NCBI RefSeq assembly: GCF_003605195.1
Contig: NZ_QYOS01000025.1
Coordinates: 434,001 to 498,000 of the forward strand
Direction: 5' to 3'
Source: Aurantiacibacter odishensis
Lineage (GTDB): Bacteria; Pseudomonadota; Alphaproteobacteria; Sphingomonadales; Sphingomonadaceae
Length of the DNA: 64,000 bases
The notes below the pieces were generated by a model, which was given only the letters and a program-made list of their open reading frames with translations, was not told the origin of the DNA and made no database searches. Numbering within the stretch: the stretch's first letter is position 1; every line of letters begins with the position of its first letter. Shown here in pieces: positions 37,247-47,834 of the stretch. Both the position numbers and the translations under genes were made by a program.

Positions 37247-37321
37247 TGTGAAAACAGCTTTCTTCGACTTTGCACCGCGCGGGTAACGACCGGTGCGAAT
37301 TAATCAACCTGTGGTGGATTA

Positions 37322-37375
37322 GCCCTTAGGAGTGGTCCCAGCGCATCAGGCACGGGAAATGGCACGCCTAAGGGC
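37322..37375 (-). promoter_or_regulatory. inverted repeat in leuA leader (candidate attenuator)
   Basis: GCCCTTAGG (37367-37375, minus strand) pairs perfectly over 9 bp with CCTAAGGGC (37322-37330). The first arm covers the last two codons and stop of the leader peptide, as in ribosome-coupled attenuators. No clear U-run follows, so antitermination or start masking are both possible. Confidence 0.45.
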
Positions 37376-37415
37376 GAGTAAGTCGAAGCAGGGATAGGCT
37401 GTAGGCCTGCGTCAT
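37368..37415 (-). CDS. Leu-rich leader peptide upstream of leuA (MTQAYSLSLLRLTRP)
   Basis: A 15-residue reading frame starting ATG 37415 and ending TAG, 122 nt before leuA. Four of 15 codons are Leu (CTA, CTG, CTT, CTT) clustered at residues 7-12. Its end overlaps the first arm of a 9-bp inverted repeat. By analogy with leu leaders in other proteobacteria, ribosome stalling at Leu codons could control leuA. The ribosome site is weak. Confidence 0.5.
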   Translation of the reverse strand: MTQAYSLSLLRLTRP

Positions 37416-37461
37416 GAAGGCCAGTCTTAAGGATGATTGGTTAACAGGTCCAGACACAATT

Positions 37462-37497
37462 GGGGCCGCAGGATCGAAAAGTCGGTCCTGCGGCCCC
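37462..37497. terminator. hairpin, candidate terminator after the yceI-like gene
   Basis: A perfect 12-bp G+C-rich stem (GGGGCCGCAGGA with TCCTGCGGCCCC) with a 12-nt loop, directly after the yceI stop on the minus strand. T-runs on both sides are poor, so it may pause transcription rather than end it. It would separate yceI from the leuA leader. Confidence 0.5.
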
Positions 37498-37517
37498 GGA
37501 TTTACTTTCAACTGCAA

Positions 37518-38162
37518 TCAGTTCTTTTCGAACGCTGCCGTGATTTCCAGCTCGACCTCGTCACCAAGGCCGAAGGGGATGCCCCAGCCAAGGTTCCATT
37601 CGGAACGCATGATGGTGGTCTCTGCGTGGAAGCCCACGGTTTCCTTCTGGTTCATGGCGTTGGTGCCCATGCCGGCGAGTTCGGCATCAAGGGTCACTTC
37701 TTTGGTTACGCCGTTGAATGTCAGGTTCCCGGTTATGTCCGCCTCGGTATCGCCGGTCGGCGTGACCGAGGTGGAAACGAAGCGGGCGGCTTCGGGGTTG
37801 GGGCCGAAGAAATCGGGATCGGCGCCGTCAGTCCCTGCGCGCAGCAGGTGATCCTTCAGGCCGGCGCTGGCCACGGTCACGTCAGCGATCGGAATGGACA
37901 CGTCGACGCTGGAGTTGGCTAGGTTTGCCGTATCGAGTTCCAGCGTGCCAGTGATGTCACCGAAGATGCCAAAGTAATCATTGAAGCCGAGGTGATCGAG
38001 GCCCCAGACGACCAGGGTGTGAGCCGGGTCTGCGGAATAGCTGCCGGAGGTGATGGCGCTGGTATCCATCTCGCCGTCTTCGTGGTTATCAGCGTGGGCG
38101 CCGCTGATCGCGAAGGTCGAAATGGCTGCTGCGCCTGCAAGGGCCAGAATTGTCTTACGCAT
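37518..38162 (-). CDS. YceI family periplasmic lipocalin-like protein
   Basis: 214 residues from ATG 38162, giving a clean signal peptide (MRKTILALAGAAAISTFAISGAHA). The longer open frame lacks one. The YceI fold is recognised from YSADPAHTLVVWGLDHLG, SVDVSIPIADVTVAS, FVSTSVTP and LTFNGVTKEVTLDAEL. The family binds polyisoprenoids in a beta-barrel in the periplasm; the physiological ligand here is unknown. Confidence 0.88.
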   Translation of the reverse strand: MRKTILALAGAAAISTFAISGAHADNHEDGEMDTSAITSGSYSADPAHTLVVWGLDHLGFNDYFGIFGDITGTLELDTANLANSSVDVSIPIADVTVASAGLKDHLLRAGTDGADPDFFGPNPEAARFVSTSVTPTGDTEADITGNLTFNGVTKEVTLDAELAGMGTNAMNQKETVGFHAETTIMRSEWNLGWGIPFGLGDEVELEITAAFEKN

Positions 38163-38252
38163 CAGAAATATCTCCCGGTGAATGGGTGAGGGGGTGCCAC
38201 GCAAGATGGCGAGCCTGTTTGACAATGTCTACCGGGGTTTGCCTTTACGGGC

Positions 38253-38624
38253 CTAAAGTCCATCCTCTAGCGGCTTCGGCTGCCGCAGGATCGAAGCCAG
38301 CTTCTTTCCCTGCGCGAGTTCGTCGACCAGTTTGTCCATGTAACGCAGCTCCCGCATCAGCGGGTCCTCCACGTTCTCGACGCAAACGCCGCATACGACG
38401 CCGGTAACCAGCACCCTGTCAGGGTTGAGCGGCGCATCCTCGATGAAAGTGCGGCAATCGACCTGCGCCTCGATCTGGCGCTCGAGCAGGTCCTGCGAAT
38501 AGCCGGTGAGCCAGCGCAGGACCGTGTCGAGCTCATCTTTCGAGCGCCCCTTTTTCTCGACCTTGTTGACGTAGACCGGGTAGATGCTCGCGAACGTCAT
38601 CGAGAAGATGCGGTGCTCGGCCAA
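38253..38624 (-). CDS. DUF2200 domain protein
   Basis: 123 residues covering the whole domain: [42 protein letters not shown] and [25 protein letters not shown]2200 proteins are small cytoplasmic proteins of unknown role. The gene lies 10 nt downstream of ilvC on the same strand and may be cotranscribed with it. Confidence 0.85.
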   Translation of the reverse strand: MAEHRIFSMTFASIYPVYVNKVEKKGRSKDELDTVLRWLTGYSQDLLERQIEAQVDCRTFIEDAPLNPDRVLVTGVVCGVCVENVEDPLMRELRYMDKLVDELAQGKKLASILRQPKPLEDGL

Positions 38625-38634
38625 GAGTGATGCC

Positions 38635-39672
<1,038 letters not shown>

Positions 39673-39732
39673 TCATGTGTTCGAATGGCGGGAGGCATAG
39701 GCTTCCCGGTGAATGATTGGAATGGGCGCGTC

Positions 39733-40248
39733 CTAGGCGCTCTCGCTGCCACGCATCATGCCGACGATGCCGGAGCGGCCGACCTCGACAAGACCAAGGC
39801 CGCGCATGAGCGCGATGAAGCTGTCGATCTTGTCCTTCGCGCCGGTCAGTTCGAAAACGAAGCTTTCCGTCGTTGTGTCGACCACGCTGGCGCGGAAGAC
39901 GTCGGCGATGCGCAGTGCCTCCACCCGGTGCTCGCCCGTGCCTTTGACTTTCACCAGCGCCAGCTCACGCTCCACGTGCGGGCCTTCCTCGGTGAGGTCG
40001 GTCACGCGGTGGACGGGCACCAGCCGTTCAAGCTGTGCCATGATCTGGTCGATCACCTGCGGCGGGCCGCCGGTGACGATGGTGATGCGGCTGATGGCGT
40101 GGTCTTCGGAAATATCCGCCACGGTCAGGCTGTCGATGTTGTAGCCGCGCGCGGTGAACAGGCCGGTGATCTTGGCGAGGATGCCCGGTTCGTTGTCCAC
40201 CACCACGGTCAGCACGTGGCGCTCGGCTGCGCGATGTTCGATCTTCAT
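39733..40248 (-). CDS. ilvN: acetolactate synthase small (regulatory) subunit
   Basis: 171 residues from ATG 40248; the 22 extra codons upstream lack any family match. The ACT domain begins RHVLTVVVDNEPGILAKITGLFTARGYNIDSLTV, the valine feedback site. A C-terminal domain follows. It binds IlvB and makes it valine-sensitive. It starts 13 nt after the ilvB stop. Confidence 0.96.
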   Translation of the reverse strand: MKIEHRAAERHVLTVVVDNEPGILAKITGLFTARGYNIDSLTVADISEDHAISRITIVTGGPPQVIDQIMAQLERLVPVHRVTDLTEEGPHVERELALVKVKGTGEHRVEALRIADVFRASVVDTTTESFVFELTGAKDKIDSFIALMRGLGLVEVGRSGIVGMMRGSESA

Positions 40249-40261
40249 GTCGCGTGTTTCC

Positions 40262-42004
40262 TTACACCAGGGCCTTGGCTTCGTCGGCCATGGTCCCGCC
40301 GTGCTGATCGCCATAAAGCAGCATTTCAGTATGTGCCGCGCCCGATGGAATCATCGGGAAGCAGTTCGCGTCCTTCGACACCTGGCAGTCGACGATCACC
40401 GGCCCGTCATGCTCCAGCATGGCACGAATGCCGTCTTCTAGTTCGTGCTCGCCGGTGATGCGAATTCCCTTCCAGCCATAGCTTTCGGCCAGCTTCACGA
40501 AGTCGGGCAGGCTGTCCGAATAGCTGTTCGAATAGCGGCTTTCGTAGGTCAGTTCCTGCCACTGGCGAACCATGCCCATGTATTCGTTGTTGAGGATGAA
40601 CACCTTCACCGGAAGGCGGAACTGGCTGGCGGTGCCCAGTTCCTGGATGTTCATCTGGATGCTGGCCTCGCCCGCAATGTCGATCACGAGACTGTCCGGA
40701 TTGCCCAGCTGCGCGCCGATGGCGGCGGGAAGGCCATAGCCCATCGTGCCGAGGCCACCGCTGGTTAGCCACTTGTTCGGCCCCATGAAGCCGAAATACT
40801 GTGCCGCCCACATCTGGTGCTGACCCACTTCGGTAGTGATGATGGGGTCGCGGTCCCTAGTCATGGCGAACAGCGTCTCGACCGCCTTCTGCGGCATCAA
40901 TGCCTCACCCTTTTCCGGATAGGCGAGACTGTCGCGCGCTTTCCAGCCGGTGACGCGGGCTTTCCATTCGCCAAGGTCCTTCGCCTTGCGGCTGCCCCAG
41001 CACTCGATCATCTGTTCCAGCACCGTGCCGCAATCGCCGACGATGCCGAGGTCGACAGGCACCACCTTGTTGATGCTGGCCCGGTCGATATCGATGTGGA
41101 TCTTTTTCGAGTCCGGCGAGAATGCATCGAGGCGGCCCGTCACGCGGTCATCGAAACGCGCGCCGACGCAGACCATCACGTCGCACTGATTCATCGCCAT
41201 GTTGGCTTCATAGGTGCCGTGCATTCCCAGCATCCCGAGCCAATCCTGGTGGTCGGCGGGGAATGCGCCGAGACCCATCAGCGTGCTGGTGAGCGGCGCG
41301 CCCGTCAGTTTCTGGAACCTGCGCAGCGCCTCGGATGCATCCGGACCGGAATTGATGACGCCGCCGCCGGTATAGAGCACGGGACGCTCGGCATTGGCTA
41401 TCAATTCAACAGCCTCGGCAATTTCCTCCGGTGAGGCGACCGTGCGCGGCTGGTAGCGCTTCTTACGTTCGGCTGCGCCTGCGGGCATTTCTGCCGTGGC
41501 GATCTGCACATTCTTGGGAACGTCGATGACGACAGGGCCGGGGCGACCGGTGGAGGCGATCTCGAATGCTTCCTCGATCGTGGCGGCAAGGTCAGCCGGA
41601 TCGCGGACGAGGTAGTTATGCTTCGTGCAATGCCGCGTCAGGCCGACCGTATCGGCTTCCTGGAAGGCATCGGTGCCGATCAGGTTCGTGGGCACCTGCC
41701 CGGTGATCACGACCAGCGGGATGGAATCGAGAAAGGCGTCGGCAATGCCGGTGATGGCATTGGTTGCACCGGGCCCGGAGGTGACGAGGACCACGCCGGG
41801 CTTGCCGGTGGAACGGGCATAGCCTTCCGCCGCATGCGCCGCGCCGGCCTCGTGCCGTACGAGGATATGGCGGATACGCTGGTCCGAAAACAATTCGTCG
41901 TAAATAGGCAGCACTGCGCCGCCGGGATAGCCGAACACGAATTCGACACCCTGCCGCACCAGGCTTTCGACCAGTATCGCAGCGCCGCTGCGTTCATCCG
42001 ACAC
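40262..42004 (-). CDS. ilvB: acetolactate synthase large (catalytic) subunit
   Basis: 580 residues from GTG 42004, which has an excellent ribosome site (AAGGAGAG, 5 nt spacing). Thiamine-diphosphate enzyme: catalytic Glu in [19 protein letters not shown]-binding middle domain, and the ThDP loop [18 protein letters not shown]. It condenses pyruvate to acetolactate, the first common step of valine and leucine synthesis. Expected valine control through IlvN. A short ORF and hairpin lie just upstream. Confidence 0.97.
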   Translation of the reverse strand: MSDERSGAAILVESLVRQGVEFVFGYPGGAVLPIYDELFSDQRIRHILVRHEAGAAHAAEGYARSTGKPGVVLVTSGPGATNAITGIADAFLDSIPLVVITGQVPTNLIGTDAFQEADTVGLTRHCTKHNYLVRDPADLAATIEEAFEIASTGRPGPVVIDVPKNVQIATAEMPAGAAERKKRYQPRTVASPEEIAEAVELIANAERPVLYTGGGVINSGPDASEALRRFQKLTGAPLTSTLMGLGAFPADHQDWLGMLGMHGTYEANMAMNQCDVMVCVGARFDDRVTGRLDAFSPDSKKIHIDIDRASINKVVPVDLGIVGDCGTVLEQMIECWGSRKAKDLGEWKARVTGWKARDSLAYPEKGEALMPQKAVETLFAMTRDRDPIITTEVGQHQMWAAQYFGFMGPNKWLTSGGLGTMGYGLPAAIGAQLGNPDSLVIDIAGEASIQMNIQELGTASQFRLPVKVFILNNEYMGMVRQWQELTYESRYSNSYSDSLPDFVKLAESYGWKGIRITGEHELEDGIRAMLEHDGPVIVDCQVSKDANCFPMIPSGAAHTEMLLYGDQHGGTMADEAKALV

Positions 42005-42005
42005 G

Positions 42006-42083
42006 TTACTCTCCTTGCATGATCCATGCGATCCCGGCTCGCCGGAAAAGATTGACCCGGCACAATCGCTTGCGCCGGGTCAT
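42006..42083 (-). CDS. short upstream ORF before ilvB
   Basis: A 25-residue frame starting at ATG 42083 with an AGGAG ribosome site just upstream, and ending with TAA one base before the ilvB GTG (TAACGTG). It holds Val, Leu and Ile but is not strongly enriched. It could be a leader peptide coupled to ilvB translation, or chance. It overlaps the hairpin at 42054-42081. Confidence 0.35.
   Translation of the reverse strand: MTRRKRLCRVNLFRRAGIAWIMQGE
42054..42081 (-). terminator. hairpin between miaA and ilvB (terminator or attenuator)
   Basis: On the minus strand GACCCGGC pairs with GCCGGGTC (8 bp, 12-nt loop), followed by AATCTTTTCC. The short T-run makes it a plausible rho-independent terminator after miaA or an attenuator for ilvB, 50-odd nt before the ilvB start. 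Confidence 0.55.
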
Positions 42084-42137
42084 CCTCTCCTACTCACCGA
42101 GGGCGTCACTATTGGGAATATTCTGTCTTGTCAACCG

Positions 42138-43085
42138 CTATCTGGAAAACAATATTTCAAATTGCTTCTCCAAATCGACATTTTCGGGCGAGAGACGGGT
42201 CCATTCTTCCGGCGGCTGGTGGCGCAGCCATGTGTACTGCCGCTTTGCATAGTTGCGCGTGACCTGCTGTCCGAGCGCGATCGCCTCGTCCCGTGTGGGT
42301 TCGCCGCGCAGGTAAGAGGCGATCTGCGGCACGCCGATCGCGCGCATCACCGGCAGATCTTCGGGAAGGTCTCGCGCGAGCAGGCGCTCGACTTCCTCGA
42401 CCGCACCGTTCTCCATCATCAGGGCGAAGCGCCTGTCGCACCTTTCGTAAAGCCACTCGCGATCCGGCAGCAGCACCAGCGGGGCGAGGGTTATGGCATT
42501 GCCGATGCCGCCGACCTTCTTCTCCTGCCACCCGTGCAAGGGCCTGCCGGTGGAGCGGACGACCTCAAGGGCGCGGGCGAGGCGCTGCGTATCGCCGGCG
42601 TTTAGTCTCGCCGCTGCTGCGGGGTCTTCTGCCTGCACCGCCTGATAGAGAGCAGGAGCATCCAGAGAACGGACCTCGGCCCGGATGGCTTCGTCGATAG
42701 CGGGGATGGGTGCGATGCCCTCCAGCAAGGTGCGGATGTAAAGACCCGTGCCGCCAACGAGAATCGGCACCATTTCGGCAAGGTGGGCATTTTCTATCTC
42801 GCGCTTTGCGGCTTCGGCCCAGTCGGCGGCAGAGCAGGGCTGCGCGCCGTCCCATGCGCCGAAAAGGCGATGCGGCACGCCGCGCATGTCGTCCTCGCTC
42901 GGTCGCGCGCTCAGAACCTGCAGATCGGCATAGACCTGCGCGCTGTCGGCGTTGATGACGAGTGCCGGGCGGCCCGCATTTTCCAGAGCCAGGGCGAGGT
43001 CCACGGCCAGATCGCTCTTGCCGCTGGCGGTCGGCCCTGCAATGAGCGCCACCTGTTTCTTATCTGGAGTTGCCGACTTGCTCAT
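42138..43085 (-). CDS. miaA: tRNA dimethylallyltransferase
   Basis: 315 residues from ATG 43085. The open frame runs upstream through serB and that part has no MiaA match. Walker A is ALIAGPTASGKSDLAV, followed by NADSAQVYADLQVLSARP (catalytic Asp and substrate loop) and VGGTGLYIRTLLEGI. It adds dimethylallyl to A37 of tRNAs reading UNN codons. It is divergent from serB with overlapping starts. Confidence 0.95.
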   Translation of the reverse strand: MSKSATPDKKQVALIAGPTASGKSDLAVDLALALENAGRPALVINADSAQVYADLQVLSARPSEDDMRGVPHRLFGAWDGAQPCSAADWAEAAKREIENAHLAEMVPILVGGTGLYIRTLLEGIAPIPAIDEAIRAEVRSLDAPALYQAVQAEDPAAAARLNAGDTQRLARALEVVRSTGRPLHGWQEKKVGGIGNAITLAPLVLLPDREWLYERCDRRFALMMENGAVEEVERLLARDLPEDLPVMRAIGVPQIASYLRGEPTRDEAIALGQQVTRNYAKRQYTWLRHQPPEEWTRLSPENVDLEKQFEILFSR

Positions 43086-43959
43086 TGCCCGGCTGATAGC
43101 AGACCCCGCCACACTGGAAAGTCGCCTCGACGCGATGACCGTTGCGCTTTCCGGCACGTCCGTGCCTGTGGCCCATGCCGCAATGCTCGATTTCTGCGGC
43201 GACGTGTTGCAGATCGAAACGCCCGGCGATGACCTTGCGGCGTTGCGCGATGCCATCGACACGCATTTCGCCCCCAGCGACGCGATCATCGCCCGTGATG
43301 CCTTTCGCGTGCCGGAGCTGTTTATCTCGGACATGGACTCCACGATGATTGGCCAGGAATGCATCGACGAGCTGGCCGATTTCGCCGACCTTAAAGCGCA
43401 GGTCGCCGACATTACCGAACGCGCCATGCAGGGCGAACTCGATTTCGAAAGCGCCCTGCGCGAACGCGTGGCCCTGCTGGAAGGGCTAGGCGAAGATGCG
43501 ATCACACGCTGCCTCGACGAACGAATCCGACCGAACGAGGGCGCGCGGGTTCTGGTCGAGACGCTAAAGGCGCAAGGCTGCCGCACGGTGCTGGTGACGG
43601 GCGGCTTCCATCATTTCGCTGACGTCGTGGCCGATCAGATCGGGTTCGAGCGGGTTGTCGGCAACAGGCTGGAAGTCGTCGCCGGGAAACTGACCGGCGG
43701 CCTCGTCGGCGGCATCACCGACAGTTCCACCAAGAAAGCCGTCCTTGAAGAAGAAATGGCCCGATTGGGCGACGATGCTGTGGGCATGGCGGCGGGCGAT
43801 GGTGCAAACGACATCCCGATGATCGAGGCTGCCGCGTTCGGTATCGCCTATCGCGCCAAGCCGAAAGCGCGCGCGGCGGCCAATGGCTGGGTCGACCGCG
43901 GGGACCTGACTGCGCTGCTGAAACTGCTGGAAGTCCCCGAGAAGGACTGGGTGGCCTAA
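43078..43959 (+). CDS. serB: phosphoserine phosphatase
   Basis: 293 residues from TTG 43078, which has GGAG 8 nt upstream and gives the N-terminus MLIARLIADP. ATG 43138 is the alternative. HAD motif I is SDMDSTMIGQE (Asp-x-Asp-x-Thr), motif III/IV is AAGDGANDIPMIEAA, with VTGGFHHFAD between. It makes serine from phosphoserine. The start lies inside the miaA 5' end (8-nt divergent overlap). The 3' end overlaps the nitroreductase gene by 4 nt. Confidence 0.94.
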   Translation: MLIARLIADPATLESRLDAMTVALSGTSVPVAHAAMLDFCGDVLQIETPGDDLAALRDAIDTHFAPSDAIIARDAFRVPELFISDMDSTMIGQECIDELADFADLKAQVADITERAMQGELDFESALRERVALLEGLGEDAITRCLDERIRPNEGARVLVETLKAQGCRTVLVTGGFHHFADVVADQIGFERVVGNRLEVVAGKLTGGLVGGITDSSTKKAVLEEEMARLGDDAVGMAAGDGANDIPMIEAAAFGIAYRAKPKARAAANGWVDRGDLTALLKLLEVPEKDWVA

Positions 43960-44642
43960 AGCCAGCTGGAAATCTGCTCCAACGGCTTCTTCTTCAGGGC
44001 GTGGCCGGGAACGGTGGCATCCTCGGCGGGATGACCCACCACGACGATCATCAGCGGTTTTTCATTCGAAGGGCGCCCGCACAAATCGCGCAGGAAACCC
44101 ATCGGTGACGGCGTGTGCGTCAGCGTGGCGAGTCCCGCTTCGTGCAGCGTGGCAATCAGCAGTCCGCAGGCAATGCCGACGCTTTCGTTGACGTAGTAGT
44201 TCTGGGTCTGCCCGTCCTCCTCGATCCCGCCGGTGCGCTGCGCGAAGCACGCAATCAGCCACGGTGCGGTTTCGAGGAACGGCTTGCTGGCATCGGTGCC
44301 GATCGGGGCGAGGGCGTCCAGCCACTCCTCGCTCGCCTTGGGCTTGTCGCCTTCATCGCCGTAGAAGCGGCGCTCTTCGGCTTCGGCGGCTTCGCGGATG
44401 GCGCGCTTCTTTTCCGCCGAACCGATGACGGCGAAGTGCCACGGCTGGTGATTGGCACCACTTGGCGCGGTGCCTGCGGCGCGGATGGCATATTCGATCA
44501 CTTCGCGCGGAATTGGCGCATCCGCGAAGGCGCGACAGGAGCGGCGCGTTCTCAGCTTCTCGAACGCATCGCGCGCCCGCGCAAGCCGCTCTTCATCCGA
44601 GAGGTGGGGCAGGCTCGGAAAAGGCCGGTGTGTGTCGCTCAA
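43956..44642 (-). CDS. nitroreductase family FMN-dependent oxidoreductase
   Basis: 228 residues from TTG 44642, chosen because it forms a TTGA overlap with the DUF3052 stop. FMN-binding motifs TRRSCRAFADAPIP, GTAPSGANHQPWHFAVI and NYYVNESVGIACGLLIATLHEAGLATLTHTPSPMGFL. The family reduces nitro groups or quinones with NAD(P)H. It is the last gene of purL-DUF3052-nitroreductase. Substrate unknown. Confidence 0.87.
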   Translation of the reverse strand: MSDTHRPFPSLPHLSDEERLARARDAFEKLRTRRSCRAFADAPIPREVIEYAIRAAGTAPSGANHQPWHFAVIGSAEKKRAIREAAEAEERRFYGDEGDKPKASEEWLDALAPIGTDASKPFLETAPWLIACFAQRTGGIEEDGQTQNYYVNESVGIACGLLIATLHEAGLATLTHTPSPMGFLRDLCGRPSNEKPLMIVVVGHPAEDATVPGHALKKKPLEQISSWL

Positions 44643-45058
44643 CGCAATTCCTTGCGGATCACGAGTTTCAGGCCGGACCATACCTCGTCCACGGCGCATT
44701 TCTTGGTGTCGACGAAACCGAGATCCAGGCCGGCAGCGCGTACGTCATGCTCGTCGATCGTGCCTTCCGCTCCCGACCCTTTCTTGGGCCAGCTGACCCA
44801 GACCTGGCCATCGCTGACCAGGGCTGCGCGCAGTCTTGATAGAATGCCCGCCAATGCTTCGCGCTCGGTCACGAAGATGTGCGCGGCATCCACGCCTTCC
44901 TCCGGCTCCGCAACGAAGATCAGGTCGAGCGCGTATTCGGCGATCTCCTCCTCCACGCTATCGGGCATCCCCCAGAACCACGCCCGCTGACCGTCGCGAA
45001 GGTTCAGCTTCTTCGCGAGAGGCGTATCGGAATAGCCGCCGGAGATGTCAGAGGGCAT
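44639..45058 (-). CDS. DUF3052 family protein
   Basis: 139 residues. PLAKKLNLRDGQRAWFWGMPDSVEEEI and VWVSWPKKGSGAEGTIDEHDVRAAGLDLGFVDTKKCAVDEVWSGLKLVIR are the family core. DUF3052 is a small soluble domain without a known activity, seen beside purL in several genomes. Start ATG 45058 overlaps the purL stop by 1 nt (TGATG), and its own stop overlaps the nitroreductase start. Confidence 0.87.
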   Translation of the reverse strand: MPSDISGGYSDTPLAKKLNLRDGQRAWFWGMPDSVEEEIAEYALDLIFVAEPEEGVDAAHIFVTEREALAGILSRLRAALVSDGQVWVSWPKKGSGAEGTIDEHDVRAAGLDLGFVDTKKCAVDEVWSGLKLVIRKELR

Positions 45059-47292
45059 CAGCCCTCCATCCATTCCTTGAAGAAGCTGCGATGCGCGGTG
45101 CGCATGTCGTCCAGCGAAACGCCGAGCAGGCTGTCGCCGCCAGTCTTTCCCAGACGGCGGAATCCGACGCGGGCCTGGTCCTCGTCCTCGGTGCCCTTCG
45201 CCAGCGCCTCGTTCAGCGCCTGCGGATCGGGAACGGTGACGACGTAGCGGCCCTGGTCCTCGCCGAACCACCACTGCGCAGCGGTGTATCGCTCGTTCTG
45301 CTCGACCTCGGCGCCGATGCCGCTCGCCATGGCCATTTCCGCAAGCGCCACGGCAAGGCCGCCGTCGGATACGTCGTGAACCGCACTCACCAGCCCATCT
45401 GCGATCAGCTGGCGCACGATCTTTCCTGCGGCTTTTTCCAGCGTCAGGTCGACAGGCGGTGTGCGGCCCTCGTCGCGGCCATGCACCACGCTGAGCCACA
45501 GCGACTTGCCGAGGTGCGAGCGTTCGGGATCGGGCGTGGCCCAGGCCTCTGCGCCGATCAGGTAGATCGTCTCGCCCTCGGCCTTGAAGCCCATGGTCAT
45601 CATCGTGTCGTAATCGTCGATGATACCCACGCCGCCGATGGCGGGTGTCGGAAGGATCGCAGACCCGCCTCCAGTTGCCTTGCTCTCGTTGTAGAGAGAG
45701 ACGTTGCCCGACACGATCGGGAAATCGAGCTCGCGGCAGGCCTCGCCCATGCCGTCCAGTGCGTGGACGAACTGGGCCATGATCTCGGGCCGCTGCGGGT
45801 TGGCGAAGTTGAGGCAGTTGGTAACGGCCAGCGGACGCGCGCCCACGGCGCACAGGTTGCGATAAGCCTCGGCAATCGCCTGCTTCCCGCCCTCGTAGGG
45901 GTTCGCATAAACGTAACGCGGCGTGCAGTCGGTGCTGATCGCCAGCGCCTTCTTCGTGCCGTGCACGCGCACCACGCCCGCATCGCCGCCGGTCTGCAGG
46001 GTATCCGCGCCCACCTGGCTGTCGTACTGCTCCGAAATCCACGCCTTGGAAGCGAGGTTTGGGGAGGCCAGCAGCTCGAGCAGGTCCTTGCCCGGATTAC
46101 CGCTGTCGGGGCGCGCGACCATCGGCTCGATACCGGCCCACTGCGCGTATTCCTCTTTCGAGAGATAAGGACGATCATATTCCGGCGCGTCGGCGGCAAG
46201 CGGGCCGAGCGGAATGTCGCAGACGACCTCCCCATCGAATTCGAGCACCATGTGGCGGGTGTCGGTGACTTCGCCGATCACCGCGAAATCCAGTTCCCAC
46301 TTCTCGAAAATGGCGGCGGCCATTTCTTCCTTGCCGGGCTTAAGTACCATGAGCATGCGCTCCTGGCTCTCGCTGAGCATCATCTCGTAAGGTGTCATGC
46401 CTTCCTCGCGGCAGGGCACCTTGTTCATGTCGAGCCGGATGCCCGCCTTGCCGTTGGTAGCCATTTCCACGCTGGAGGAAGTGAGGCCGGCCGCGCCCAT
46501 GTCCTGGATGGCGACGATGGCGTCGGTCGCCATCAGTTCGAGACACGCCTCGATCAGCAGCTTCTCGGTGAAGGGATCGCCCACCTGCACCGTGGGGCGC
46601 TTTTCTTCTGCATCCTCGCCGAAGTCGGCGCTGGCCATCGTCGCGCCATGAATGCCGTCGCGCCCGGTCTTGGAGCCGACGTAAACGATGGGATTACCAA
46701 CGCCCGTGGCGGCGGAGTAGAAGATCTTGTCCGCATCGGCGACGCCAACAGTCATGGCGTTCACGAGGATATTGCCGTCGTAGGCCGGGTGAAAGTTCGT
46801 CTCGCCAGCCACGGTGGGCACCCCCACGCAGTTGCCGTAGCCGCCGATACCCGCAACGACGCCCTGCACCAGGTGCTTCATCTTCGGATGGTCGGGACGG
46901 CCGAAACGCAGCGCGTTGGCGTTGGCCACCGGCCGGGCACCCATGGTGAACACGTCGCGCAGGATTCCGCCGACGCCCGTCGCCGCGCCCTGGTAGGGCT
47001 CGATGTAGCTGGGGTGGTTGTGGCTCTCCATCTTGAAGATGGCCGCCTGACCATCGCCGATGTCGATCACGCCCGCGTTCTCGCCGGGGCCACAGATTAC
47101 CCACGGTGCCTCGGTCGGCAGCTTCTTCAGGTGAAGGCGGCTGGACTTGTAGGAGCAGTGCTCGCTCCACATGACCGAAAAGATGCCCAGTTCCACAAGG
47201 TTGGGCTCACGGCCAAGAGCGTGCAGGACGCGCTCGTATTCTTCCTCGGACAGCCCGTGCTGGGCGACGACTTCTGCGGTAATCTCTGACAT
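45058..47292 (-). CDS. purL: phosphoribosylformylglycinamidine synthase subunit II
   Basis: 744 residues, the small-subunit-dependent form (no glutaminase or N-terminal domain of the large PurL). AIR-synthase-like duplicated halves with [46 protein letters not shown] and [19 protein letters not shown]. Start ATG 47292; nine extra upstream codons are unlikely. PurS and PurQ must be outside the window. It makes FGAM in purine synthesis. Confidence 0.96.
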   Translation of the reverse strand: MSEITAEVVAQHGLSEEEYERVLHALGREPNLVELGIFSVMWSEHCSYKSSRLHLKKLPTEAPWVICGPGENAGVIDIGDGQAAIFKMESHNHPSYIEPYQGAATGVGGILRDVFTMGARPVANANALRFGRPDHPKMKHLVQGVVAGIGGYGNCVGVPTVAGETNFHPAYDGNILVNAMTVGVADADKIFYSAATGVGNPIVYVGSKTGRDGIHGATMASADFGEDAEEKRPTVQVGDPFTEKLLIEACLELMATDAIVAIQDMGAAGLTSSSVEMATNGKAGIRLDMNKVPCREEGMTPYEMMLSESQERMLMVLKPGKEEMAAAIFEKWELDFAVIGEVTDTRHMVLEFDGEVVCDIPLGPLAADAPEYDRPYLSKEEYAQWAGIEPMVARPDSGNPGKDLLELLASPNLASKAWISEQYDSQVGADTLQTGGDAGVVRVHGTKKALAISTDCTPRYVYANPYEGGKQAIAEAYRNLCAVGARPLAVTNCLNFANPQRPEIMAQFVHALDGMGEACRELDFPIVSGNVSLYNESKATGGGSAILPTPAIGGVGIIDDYDTMMTMGFKAEGETIYLIGAEAWATPDPERSHLGKSLWLSVVHGRDEGRTPPVDLTLEKAAGKIVRQLIADGLVSAVHDVSDGGLAVALAEMAMASGIGAEVEQNERYTAAQWWFGEDQGRYVVTVPDPQALNEALAKGTEDEDQARVGFRRLGKTGGDSLLGVSLDDMRTAHRSFFKEWMEG

Positions 47293-47369
47293 GGGCAGCG
47301 CCTTAGCCCCGGCGTCCACGCTTCGCCAGTCCCCTGATCGCCAATTTTACCCAGATTAGCGCGTAGGGA

Positions 47370-47771
47370 TCAGCCGGCGAACCGCAGCGTGGCCCAGGTT
47401 GCCACGCTGGCAGCAATGGCCGTGGCGAAGGCACCCCAGGCGATGTCGATCAGCGAAAGGTGGGTGGACCACACCTTCATCACGGCTTGGCTGGTAAGGT
47501 CGAACGTGGCGTAGCACAGACCCCCCAGCAGCGCACCGTTGAGCAAGGCCGTGCCCACGCTGCCCGCCTCTATCCCCGGCTTCACCGCGAACCACACCGT
47601 CCCGGCAATATATATGAGATAGAAAGCGATCGCCGCGCCCATGCGAAACTCGTCTGCGAGAATGGAGCCGATCACCGGGCGATAGAGATTATCCGCCGCC
47701 CAGCGCAGGTAAACCGCGTCCAGCGCACCGAAAGCCAATGCAGCGGCGATATAGGCGATAATCCACTTCAT
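47370..47771 (-). CDS. DUF2177 family membrane protein
   Basis: 133 residues with four membrane helices covering most of the protein (MKWIIAYIAAALAFGALDAVYLRWA, FYLIYIAGTVWFAVK, GTALLNGALLGGLCYATFDLT and WGAFATAIAASVATWATLRF). This matches DUF2177, small inner-membrane proteins of unknown role. It is divergent from xseB with a 63-nt gap. Confidence 0.86.
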   Translation of the reverse strand: MKWIIAYIAAALAFGALDAVYLRWAADNLYRPVIGSILADEFRMGAAIAFYLIYIAGTVWFAVKPGIEAGSVGTALLNGALLGGLCYATFDLTSQAVMKVWSTHLSLIDIAWGAFATAIAASVATWATLRFAG

Positions 47772-47834
47772 TACGGCTCTCCTGCTCCTCGCACAGCTTG
47801 ACCCTGCGCCTTGCCACCGTCAATGGTCCCCCGC

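Noticed and set aside
37272-37296. Small inverted repeat GCACCG/CGGTGC just upstream of leuA
   Set aside because: Only 6 bp with a 13-nt loop and no T-run; too weak to call a terminator or riboswitch.
35573-37303. 576-codon open frame opposite leuA
   Set aside because: Antisense of a clear LeuA; also crosses the leuA start and has no domain.
44836-47289. 817-codon open frame on the plus strand opposite purL
   Set aside because: It is the antisense of purL and DUF3052. The sequence is His/Arg/Ala-rich without any family motif, and purL on the other strand is unmistakable. High third-position G+C keeps antisense frames open.
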